From an uncultured Ruminococcus sp. (GTDB lineage Bacteria > Bacillota > Clostridia > Oscillospirales > Ruminococcaceae): 7,719 nucleotides of DNA. The notes beneath the pieces are model-generated. The model made no database searches and was not told the DNA's origin. It was given only the letters and a program-made list of their open reading frames with translations. Every line of letters begins with the position of its first letter. Within the stretch, counting starts at the first letter, position 1. The stretch spans positions 1 through 7,719 of the forward strand of contig CALGTV010000056.1 of assembly GCA_937902395.1 (NCBI GenBank). The letters are read 5' to 3'. Positions 1-5,189 of the stretch are shown here, one piece after another. A program made the translations under genes and the position numbers.

Positions 1-101
1 CGTAGTTTTGATGTGCCTATTTTTTACCATGAGAGACTTTTTTTACAGTCCCTTTGTTGTGCAATGTATCTTTAGAGATGCCCTTTATGTATAAATCATT
101 T

Positions 102-130
102 TTGCTATTCAGTTTAGTGTAAAATATAAT
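102..130 (+). promoter_or_regulatory. Possible sigma-A promoter
   Basis: TTGCTA at 102-107 and TATAAT at 125-130 are separated by 17 bases, the preferred sigma-A spacing. Nothing obvious lies downstream before the better promoter at 283-311. In DNA this AT-rich a TATAAT match is common, so this may be chance or may give an upstream start for the RNA region. Confidence 0.3.
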
Positions 131-180
131 ACGGTGCATTTTTGAAACAATTACAACTTTGTTAATAAATTACAAAAAAG

Positions 181-209
181 TTAATATGTAAAGATAAAAT
201 ACATATTAA
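181..209. repeat. 10-base inverted repeat with a 9-base spacer
   Basis: TTAATATGTA at 181-190 is the exact reverse complement of TACATATTAA at 200-209. It lies about 75 bases upstream of the -35 element at 283. It could be an operator dyad for a dimeric regulator or an AU-only hairpin in an upstream transcript. The arms contain only one G or C pair each, so a stable RNA hairpin is less likely than a protein site or chance. Confidence 0.45.
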
Positions 210-282
210 AAATAAATTAAGAAAATTTTGAAGAGATTTTGATGATAGTGCATTATAGTATAGTTTTGTGTATAATTGTTTA

Positions 283-311
283 TTGATAATAATCGCTATT
301 TGCAATATAAT
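283..311 (+). promoter_or_regulatory. Strong sigma-A promoter for the orphan RNA
   Basis: TTGATA at 283-288 and TATAAT at 306-311 are separated by exactly 17 bases. A second overlapping TATAAT sits at 311-316. Transcription would start near 318-320, just before the left arm of a 10-base closing stem (322-331). No open frame with a ribosome site follows, so the product is probably a non-coding RNA. Confidence 0.7.
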
Positions 312-317
312 ATAATC

Positions 318-570
318 AGCAATTGAGAATATTGACGTTCTGAAGCGAACATCCTTCCCTCTCATGTGTTTGGCCTCGGACGTTGAACAACTGCTTACTG
401 CAGAAGTTGAATTGGTTAATTATTAAACTAATTCCTTTCATTTGTGATTTTTTCATGTTTTCTATTCTCAATAACTTATTTTAACTTATTATTTATGGCT
501 TACTCCTCAGTGCTAAGCGATGAAAATCGTATGGAGTGTAACCGACACCTCAAAAGAGGTGTATTTTTTT
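318..570 (+). ncRNA. Putative structured non-coding RNA, family not recognised
   Basis: A near-consensus promoter starts this segment and an intrinsic terminator ends it, with no coding frame between. A 5' domain is closed by a perfect 10-base stem: ATTGAGAATA at 322-331 pairs with TATTCTCAAT at 463-472. Inside it, 347-352 can pair with 455-460, CTGC 391-394 with GCAG 400-403, and AATTGGTT near 410-417 with AACTAATT near 426-433. The 3' domain has ACTCC 502-506 pairing with GGAGT 533-537 around a perfect CGAT-GAAA-ATCG hairpin (518-529) with a GNRA tetraloop. The terminator hairpin follows. A long closing stem right after the start site resembles 6S RNA, and about 250 bases is also the size class of the raiA-motif RNA. 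I recognise no diagnostic consensus of either, or of RNase P, SRP RNA, tmRNA or a known riboswitch. The mature RNA might instead end near 475. Confidence 0.55.
545..570 (+). terminator. Intrinsic terminator after the orphan RNA
   Basis: ACACCTC at 545-551 pairs with GAGGTGT at 556-562 around an AAAA loop, giving a 7-base stem, followed by A and seven T. It separates the RNA transcript from the promoter of the RHH-clpB operon 38 bases downstream. This implies the RNA is made independently unless there is read-through. Confidence 0.85.
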
Positions 571-607
571 ACTTTGTGAAACTTGTGTGAAAATTTATAT
601 AAACATA

Positions 608-636
608 TTGACGAGTTATTTAAATCGTGATATAAT
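608..636 (+). promoter_or_regulatory. Sigma-A promoter of the RHH-clpB operon
   Basis: TTGACG at 608-613 and TATAAT at 631-636 have a 17-base spacer, placing the start near 643 and giving a leader of about 24 bases. The -10 is flanked by two copies of TATTTAAA (617-624 and 638-645), and tandem TGTGAAA (575-581, 586-592) lies just upstream. No CIRCE element and no CtsR-type AGGTCAAA tandem is visible, although those are the usual control sites of Firmicute clpB genes. Confidence 0.8.
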
Positions 637-666
637 ATATTTAAAGGCACAATAGGGGGCAATGAA

Positions 667-1311
667 ATGAAGAAGAATATATACAGTATAGTGCTGACGG
701 ATAACGTTATCCGCGCTGTTGATGCGGAAGCCTATAGATTGGGGACAAATCGTTCAAATCTTATAAATCAGATTCTTGCAGAGCATTTGTCCTGCGTTAC
801 GCCTGAAATGCAGATGCGGAACATTTTCGATGCTGCTGAAATACTTTTGCATGGTGAAATGCTTATGGTACAGCAGAATTCGCCCTCGGTGCTTATGCTC
901 AGAACGGCTTTGCAGTATAAATATCGTCCTACGGTCAATTATAAAGTTGAACTGGAGCGCGAACCAAAAGAGTATATGGGTAGGCTGAAAGTGCAGATAA
1001 GAACGCAGAATATGGCTCTTGTGAACTGCTTCAATCAGTTTTTTGAGGTGATTTCCACTGCTGAGGAATCGCTGTTCGCGGCTTTCGGAATAAGAGGCTA
1101 TAAATCTACGGTTACACGGGATTGCTTTACAAGGCTTCTTATAAATAATCCTCAGCTTAATGAGGAGAAAAAAGGCGCGGTAATCGGGGAATATCTGAAT
1201 ATGCTCAACAAGGCGGTCAGAAATTATTTTTCTGCTCCCGATGACCTGCAATTTGCAATAAGTGCATATAGTGCCGATTTTGCGGCATTTATCAATGAAA
1301 ATATAATTTAG
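667..1311 (+). CDS. Ribbon-helix-helix DNA-binding protein, possible regulator of clpB
   Basis: This 214-residue protein has an N-terminal ribbon-helix-helix fold like CopG, Arc and MetJ. A short strand at about residues 5-11 is followed by helix A (12-24), a turn with the TNRSNLIN signature (27-34) and helix B to about 42. Proteins of this fold dimerise and insert the paired strand into the major groove, usually as repressors. Residues 43-214 match no family I recognise; they are mixed charged and aromatic, predicted mainly helical, with no membrane segment or signal peptide, and may be an effector or oligomerisation domain. The start at 667 is set by AGGGGG at 654-659, seven bases upstream; an ATG at 662 reads only ATG-AAA-TGA. 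The stop overlaps the ribosome site of clpB, so the two are co-transcribed and perhaps translationally coupled. Control of clpB or of its own promoter is inferred from position. The DNA-binding fold is fairly sure; the target is not. Confidence 0.8.
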   Translation: MKKNIYSIVLTDNVIRAVDAEAYRLGTNRSNLINQILAEHLSCVTPEMQMRNIFDAAEILLHGEMLMVQQNSPSVLMLRTALQYKYRPTVNYKVELEREPKEYMGRLKVQIRTQNMALVNCFNQFFEVISTAEESLFAAFGIRGYKSTVTRDCFTRLLINNPQLNEEKKGAVIGEYLNMLNKAVRNYFSAPDDLQFAISAYSADFAAFINENII

Positions 1312-1316
1312 GGGGA
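1311..1316 (+). promoter_or_regulatory. Ribosome binding site of clpB overlapping the upstream stop
   Basis: GGGGGA begins on the last base of the TAG stop of the RHH gene and ends seven bases before the ClpB ATG. Ribosomes finishing the first gene would lie on this site, suggesting translational coupling. The same TAGGGGG string serves as the ribosome site of the RHH gene at 653-659. Confidence 0.75.
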
Positions 1317-1323
1317 TTGGATT

Positions 1324-3918
1324 ATGAATGGAGAAAAATTTACTCAGAAATCACTGGACGCTGTAAGAAAGGCTCAGAGTATCGCTGTTATGCGTGCAAA
1401 TTCCGTTATTGAGCCTGTTCATCTCTTAGGAGGACTTCTCAAACAGGAAAGCGGACTTATTCCGCAGCTTATCAAGAAAATGGGTATAGATTCCGATATG
1501 CTTGAAAGAGAGACGGATAACAAGCTTGATTGTCTGCCGAAAGTGACAGGAAGCGGCAGAAGCAGCAATATGGGGATATCTGCGGAATGTGACAGGGTTC
1601 TTGTTTCCGCGGAGGAAATTGCCGCAAATATGAAAGATGAGTACATCTCCGTTGAGCATATCATGCTTGCACTAATTGAAAGCAAAGACAGGGACGTTTC
1701 AGCAATTCTTGGAATGTTCGGCATTGACCGTGACCGATTCCTTACTGCGCTTATGTCTGTCCGCGGAAATACCCGTGTTACAGGGGAAAATCCCGAGGAA
1801 ACATATGATGTGCTTGCAAAATACGGGCAGGAGCTTGTGGGACTTGCCCGACAGAACAAGCTTGACCCTGTTGTAGGAAGAGACAGCGAAATCCGCAATG
1901 TTATACGCATACTTTCCAGAAAAACAAAAAATAATCCCGTTCTTATCGGTGAGCCGGGAGTTGGTAAAACCGCTATTGCAGAGGGACTTGCTCTGCGTAT
2001 TGTGGCAGGAGATGTGCCTGACAGCCTGAAAGACAGAAAGGTATTTTCTCTTGATATGGGCGCTCTTATTGCAGGTGCGAAATACCGCGGCGAATTTGAG
2101 GAACGTCTGAAAGCTGTTCTCAATGAGATAAAAAACAGTAACGGTCAGATTATACTTTTTATTGACGAGCTTCATACAATCGTTGGCGCAGGCAAGAACG
2201 ACGGCGCTATGGATGCTGGAAATCTGCTTAAACCTATGCTTGCACGCGGCGAACTCCACTGTATAGGTGCTACAACTCTTGATGAATATCGTAAATACAT
2301 CGAAAAGGACGCGGCTCTGGAACGTCGTTTTCAGCCTGTTATGGTTGATGAGCCTACAGTTGAAGATACTATTTCAATTCTTCGCGGACTTAAAGAGAGA
2401 TATGAGGTTTTCCATGGCGTGAAAATCAGCGATAATGCTCTTATATCTGCGGCTGTGCTGTCAAACAGATATATCAGCGACAGATTCCTGCCCGATAAGG
2501 CAATTGACCTTATTGATGAAGCCTGTGCAACTATCCGCACGGAAATGGATTCCATGCCTACTGAACTTGATATTATATCAAGAAAGATTGTCCGCCTTGA
2601 AATCGAGGAAACTGCTCTGAAAAAGGAAAGTGACACTATTTCAAAAGAACATCTGGAGGAAATTCAGAAAGAACTTTCAGAACTCCGTGAGCAGTTCAAT
2701 GCTATGAAAGCGCAGTGGGAGAATGAAAAAACAGATATTTCTGCTGTTCAGAAGCTCCGTGAGGAAATTGAAAACGTCAGCGGACAGATTGAACAGGCAG
2801 AGCGTGAATATGACCTTAACAAAGCCGCTGAACTGAAATACGGCACTATGCCTAAGCTGAAAAATAAGCTTGCAGAGCTTGAATCTCAGGCTGAAAATAA
2901 AAATGAGGAGAATCGTCTCCTCCGTGACAGAGTAACAGAGGACGAAATCGCGAAAATTGTCTGCCGCTGGACTGGTATTCCCGTTTCAAAGCTTATGGAG
3001 GGCGAAAAGGAAAAGATTCTGGGACTTGAAGCACTTCTGCATAAGCGTGTTATCGGGCAGGACGAGGCTGTTACTAAGGTGAGTGAGGCTATTATCCGTT
3101 CAAGAGCAGGCATACAGTCTCCTGATAGACCTATTGGCTCATTCCTTTTCCTCGGACCTACCGGCGTGGGAAAAACGGAGCTTGCAAAGGCGCTTTCTGA
3201 AATACTTTTTGATGATGAAAAGAATATCGTCCGCATAGATATGAGCGAATATATGGAGAAATTCAGCGTAAGCCGCCTTATTGGTGCGCCTCCCGGATAT
3301 GTGGGTTACGACGAGGGCGGTCAGCTTACGGAAGCTGTTCGCAGAAAGCCCTATTCTGTTGTGCTTTTTGATGAGATTGAAAAGGCTCATCCTGATGTTT
3401 TCAATGTTCTGCTCCAGATACTTGATGACGGACGTATAACCGATTCTCAGGGAAGAACGGTTGATTTCAAGAATACTATTATTATACTCACTTCCAATCT
3501 TGGCTCGCCTTATATCCTTGAAGGTATCGGCTCTGACGGGGAAATCACGGCGGAGGCAAGAGAAATGGTTGAAAATCTGCTTAAACAGCAGTTCCGTCCT
3601 GAATTCCTCAATCGTCTGGACGAGATAATCTTCTATAAGCCTCTTGCCAAAACTGAAATTATCAGAATTGTTGACCTTATGCTCGGAGAACTGCAAAAGC
3701 GCCTCGATGATAAGCATATCAGTATAAATGTAACTGATGCCGCCAAAAAGCATATTGTTGACTGCGGATATGATGTGAATTTCGGAGCAAGACCGCTGAG
3801 ACGCTATATTCAGCGCACTGTTGAAACTCTTGCGGCAAAATGTATTCTTGGCGGAGGTATATCTGCCGGAGATACGATAACAATAGATGTTGACGGAGAT
3901 AAACTAATTGCGGAATAA
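1324..3918 (+). CDS. clpB: ATP-dependent disaggregase ClpB
   Basis: ClpB is a cytoplasmic hexameric AAA+ machine that works with DnaK, DnaJ and GrpE to pull polypeptides out of aggregates after heat or other stress. At 864 residues it matches the usual length (E. coli about 857) and looks intact. An N domain of two Clp_N repeats (about 1-145) comes first. The first ATPase module has Walker A GEPGVGKTA (209-217), pore-loop Tyr254, Walker B ending in Asp281-Glu282, sensor Thr317-Thr318 and arginine-finger pair Arg334-Arg335. A charged coiled-coil middle domain (about 405-530) separates ClpB from ClpA and ClpX and is where DnaK docks. The second module has Walker A GPTGVGKTE (611-619), pore loop GYVGYDEGG (658-666), Walker B with Asp683-Glu684, and sensor-2 GARPLRR (821-827). 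I see no ClpP-binding IGF-type loop, as expected for a disaggregase. It is the second gene of an operon with an RHH protein. Confidence 0.97.
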   Translation: MNGEKFTQKSLDAVRKAQSIAVMRANSVIEPVHLLGGLLKQESGLIPQLIKKMGIDSDMLERETDNKLDCLPKVTGSGRSSNMGISAECDRVLVSAEEIAANMKDEYISVEHIMLALIESKDRDVSAILGMFGIDRDRFLTALMSVRGNTRVTGENPEETYDVLAKYGQELVGLARQNKLDPVVGRDSEIRNVIRILSRKTKNNPVLIGEPGVGKTAIAEGLALRIVAGDVPDSLKDRKVFSLDMGALIAGAKYRGEFEERLKAVLNEIKNSNGQIILFIDELHTIVGAGKNDGAMDAGNLLKPMLARGELHCIGATTLDEYRKYIEKDAALERRFQPVMVDEPTVEDTISILRGLKERYEVFHGVKISDNALISAAVLSNRYISDRFLPDKAIDLIDEACATIRTEMDSMPTELDIISRKIVRLEIEETALKKESDTISKEHLEEIQKELSELREQFNAMKAQWENEKTDISAVQKLREEIENVSGQIEQAEREYDLNKAAELKYGTMPKLKNKLAELESQAENKNEENRLLRDRVTEDEIAKIVCRWTGIPVSKLMEGEKEKILGLEALLHKRVIGQDEAVTKVSEAIIRSRAGIQSPDRPIGSFLFLGPTGVGKTELAKALSEILFDDEKNIVRIDMSEYMEKFSVSRLIGAPPGYVGYDEGGQLTEAVRRKPYSVVLFDEIEKAHPDVFNVLLQILDDGRITDSQGRTVDFKNTIIILTSNLGSPYILEGIGSDGEITAEAREMVENLLKQQFRPEFLNRLDEIIFYKPLAKTEIIRIVDLMLGELQKRLDDKHISINVTDAAKKHIVDCGYDVNFGARPLRRYIQRTVETLAAKCILGGGISAGDTITIDVDGDKLIAE

Positions 3919-3969
3919 TCGGGAAAAATAGAATTTTTTTATAGTCGGTTTTTATAAAAACGGAATTGT

Positions 3970-4004
3970 TTTTGCCGTGGAATCGGTCAAAATGTCATTT
4001 TTTT
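3970..4004 (+). terminator. Probable intrinsic terminator after clpB
   Basis: TTTTGCCG at 3970-3977 can pair with CGG-T-CAAAA at 3984-3992, forming eight pairs with one bulged T around a TGGAAT loop. A run of seven T follows at 3998-4004, five bases past the stem. A second, weaker AT hairpin sits at 3946-3963. The stem is imperfect, so some read-through into the HU promoter region is plausible. Confidence 0.5.
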
Positions 4005-4013
4005 GCAAATAGC

Positions 4014-4042
4014 TTGACAAATAGCGAAAATAGGTATATAAT
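4014..4042 (+). promoter_or_regulatory. Strong sigma-A promoter of the HU operon
   Basis: A full-consensus TTGACA at 4014-4019 and TATAAT at 4037-4042 have a 17-base spacer, predicting a start near 4049 and a leader of about 26 bases. A consensus promoter fits the abundance expected of HU. Confidence 0.88.
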
Positions 4043-4074
4043 GCAATTATCTTAAGAAATGGAGGAAATATGAA

Positions 4075-4350
4075 ATGACTAAATCTGAACTTATCAATGT
4101 TGTTGCTTCTAAGACAGAAACAACTAAGAAGAATGCTGAGGCTGCTGTAAATGCTATGCTTGAGGCTATTACTGATGCTCTCGTAAGCGGTGAGAAGGTT
4201 TCTCTCGTTGGCTTCGGTACTTTTGAGGTTCGCGACAGAAAGGAAAAGCAGGTTATCAATCCTCAGACAAAGAAGATGATGATTGCTCCCGCTTCAAAGG
4301 CTCCTGCATTCAAGGCAGGTCAGGCTCTCAAGAGCGCTGTCAACAAGTAA
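4075..4350 (+). CDS. hup: DNA-binding protein HU
   Basis: This 91-residue protein is a standard-length HU subunit, a dimeric nucleoid protein that bends and compacts DNA without strong sequence preference. The helical dimerisation base covers about residues 1-40, with the SELIN start and KKNAE segment. The GFGTFEVR core (46-53) leads into the DNA-binding arm. Pro63, which intercalates at DNA kinks, is kept within NPQT (62-65), and the closing APASKAPAFKAG stretch (71-82) is typical. The arm is unusual just before that proline: the common Lys-Gly-Arg at 59-61 is replaced by Gln-Val-Ile. The start at 4075 sits nine bases after GGAGG (4061-4065). An in-line ATG at 4070 reads only ATG-AAA-TGA and overlaps it. 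The next gene starts 23 bases downstream with no terminator between, so they share a transcript. Confidence 0.95.
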   Translation: MTKSELINVVASKTETTKKNAEAAVNAMLEAITDALVSGEKVSLVGFGTFEVRDRKEKQVINPQTKKMMIAPASKAPAFKAGQALKSAVNK

Positions 4351-4373
4351 TAGCATAATACGGAGGGATAGTA

Positions 4374-4793
4374 ATGGCAAAGAAAAAAGCTAACACCAAA
4401 GCTGCACAGGTTAAAAAAGAACTGGAGGCTGCATCTGTAGTTGAGACTGAAATCGAAACTGTAGTTGAGGCTGCTCCTGTTGTTGAAGCTCCTGCTGAGG
4501 AGGTTGCAAAGGAAACAGCTGCTAAGAAGCCTGCTGCAAAGAAAACTTCTGCTAAGAAGTCTGCTGAAAAGAAGCCTGTTGAAAAGAAGGCTTCTACAAG
4601 AAAGACAGCTCCCAAGACAAATCTGTTCATTCAGTATCAGGGCGCTGAGGTTTCATATGCAGACCTCGTAGAAAAGGCTAAGTCTGACGCTGGAGTTGAC
4701 GCTCCTAAGAATATTAATCTTTATGTTAAGCCTGAGGATAATATGGTTTACTATGTTATCGACGAAAAGGTTGGCGGATTTGTCCTTGCATAA
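4374..4793 (+). CDS. Lys/Ala/Pro-rich protein with C-terminal DUF6465-like domain
   Basis: This 139-residue protein has three parts. Residues 1-15 are basic; 16-49 are acidic and Val/Glu/Ala-rich; 50-81 carry repeated KKPAAKK, AKKSAEKK and EKKAS units like the tails of histone H1 or the PAKKA extensions of some HU proteins. A compact domain (83-139) follows, with the IQYQG, NLYVKPEDN and YYVIDEKVGG motifs that I recall as DUF6465 of Clostridia; its function is unknown. There is no signal peptide or membrane segment, so it is cytoplasmic. GGAGGG at 4362-4367 is six bases before the ATG. It lies 23 bases after HU and ends at a strong terminator, so HU and this protein are made together. A role in DNA or RNA binding is inferred from the basic tail and partner. 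The repetitive tail produces long open frames on both strands; codon sense and the ribosome site support this one. Confidence 0.85.
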   Translation: MAKKKANTKAAQVKKELEAASVVETEIETVVEAAPVVEAPAEEVAKETAAKKPAAKKTSAKKSAEKKPVEKKASTRKTAPKTNLFIQYQGAEVSYADLVEKAKSDAGVDAPKNINLYVKPEDNMVYYVIDEKVGGFVLA

Positions 4794-4824
4794 TCCTGCT
4801 TTAAAGCCGTTATAAGCAATTAAG

Positions 4825-4856
4825 AACACTCCCGATTCAGTTCGGGAGTGTTTTTT
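4825..4856 (+). terminator. Strong intrinsic terminator after the HU operon
   Basis: AACACTCCCGA at 4825-4835 pairs perfectly with TCGGGAGTGTT at 4842-4852 around a six-base loop. The T run continues to 4856. Its reverse complement lacks an equally good T run, so it mainly serves the + strand. Confidence 0.95.
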
Positions 4857-5052
4857 ATATCAAAATGTTATACACACGGTATAATTTACGTTTGAATATA
4901 CTCGCAATTAAGAGAAATGATTTAGCCTTATCCTTGGAATTAAATGCTGTATTTGACTAAATTGGCTGTTTTGTCTTGTATTCTATTAGACAGTTGTTAA
5001 ATTTTACTAAAAATGGTATTAAAATTTCTATACTCGCAGTTGTTGATTTTTC
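4857..5052. other. AT-rich intergenic region upstream of the surface-protein promoter
   Basis: I see no gene here. Two copies of TATACTCGCA (4897-4906 and 5029-5038), each followed by A/G-TT, are 132 bases apart, the second just upstream of the -35. An inverted repeat AAATTTTA / TAAAATTT (4999-5006 / 5020-5027) lies between the second copy and the rest. An isolated TATAAT at 4880-4885 lacks a convincing -35. These may be control sites for the downstream gene. Confidence 0.5.
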
Positions 5053-5081
5053 TTGCATATTGATTATTTATATGGTATAAT
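5053..5081 (+). promoter_or_regulatory. Extended -10 promoter of the surface-protein gene
   Basis: TTGCAT at 5053-5058 and TATAAT at 5076-5081 have a 17-base spacer, and TGG directly before the -10 gives the TGN extended element. Transcription would start near 5088, leaving a leader of about 100 bases before the gene at 5190. Confidence 0.75.
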
Positions 5082-5087
5082 AAAGTA

Positions 5088-5150
5088 TAACAAAATGCGG
5101 CTCTGTGCGCTTTTACAGAGATGCCAATGTAATACAGGGCCCGTTTTTTT
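5088..5150 (+). promoter_or_regulatory. Possible transcription attenuator in the leader
   Basis: CTCTGT at 5101-5106 pairs perfectly with ACAGAG at 5115-5120, forming an early hairpin. The overlapping segment CGGCTCTGT (5098-5106) can instead pair with ACAGGGCCCG (5134-5143), giving nine pairs with one bulged C and one G-U pair. That second hairpin runs straight into seven T (5144-5150), the layout of an intrinsic terminator. The two folds exclude each other, as in attenuators and terminating riboswitches. No known ligand-binding consensus is recognised. It may instead be an ordinary partial terminator or a site producing a short leader RNA. Confidence 0.5.
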
Positions 5151-5189
5151 ACATATATATCATTATTAACCAGAAAGGGTGAAGAAATT

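Larger units (their letters stand above)
1..282. other. AT-rich intergenic region with no gene seen
   Basis: No reading frame here has a ribosome site, a plausible start and a protein-like composition. The only sizeable frame, on the minus strand near 162-365, is low-complexity and overlaps the promoter and RNA described below. The stretch is very rich in A and T. It holds a possible weak promoter (102-130) and a 10-base inverted repeat (181-209). The upstream gene is not in the window. Confidence 0.7.

Noticed and set aside
162..365. Minus-strand 67-residue frame
   Set aside because: Ile/Tyr/Leu-rich translation of AT-rich DNA with no ribosome site, running through a strong + strand promoter.
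498..518. GCTTACTCCTC...AGTGCTAAGC resembling a CIRCE element (TTAGCACTC-N9-GAGTGCTAA)
   Set aside because: The right half is close, but the left half is degraded and the 9-base spacer is missing. It also lies upstream of a terminator, away from the clpB promoter, and fits better as part of the RNA 3' domain.
1419..2259. Long minus-strand frames opposite clpB
   Set aside because: Shadow frames of a well-conserved coding gene; Ser/Arg-rich translations without ribosome sites.
4374..4600. Lys/Ala codon repeats as a DNA tandem repeat or CRISPR-like array
   Set aside because: The units are short, irregular and in frame; they reflect the protein tail. No CRISPR repeat-spacer pattern was seen anywhere in the window.
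4340..4630. Minus-strand 96-residue frame and a + strand Leu/Arg-rich frame across the Lys/Ala repeats
   Set aside because: Both are by-products of the repetitive AAG/GCT codons of the tail protein; neither has a plausible start region.
4880..4885. TATAAT as a second promoter upstream of the surface-protein gene
   Set aside because: No acceptable -35 at 16-18 bases, and it lies right after the HU operon terminator.
5088..5189. Leader as a c-di-GMP or preQ1 riboswitch
   Set aside because: The competing hairpins are real, but no conserved core of either class is present and the aptamer space is too short for c-di-GMP class I.
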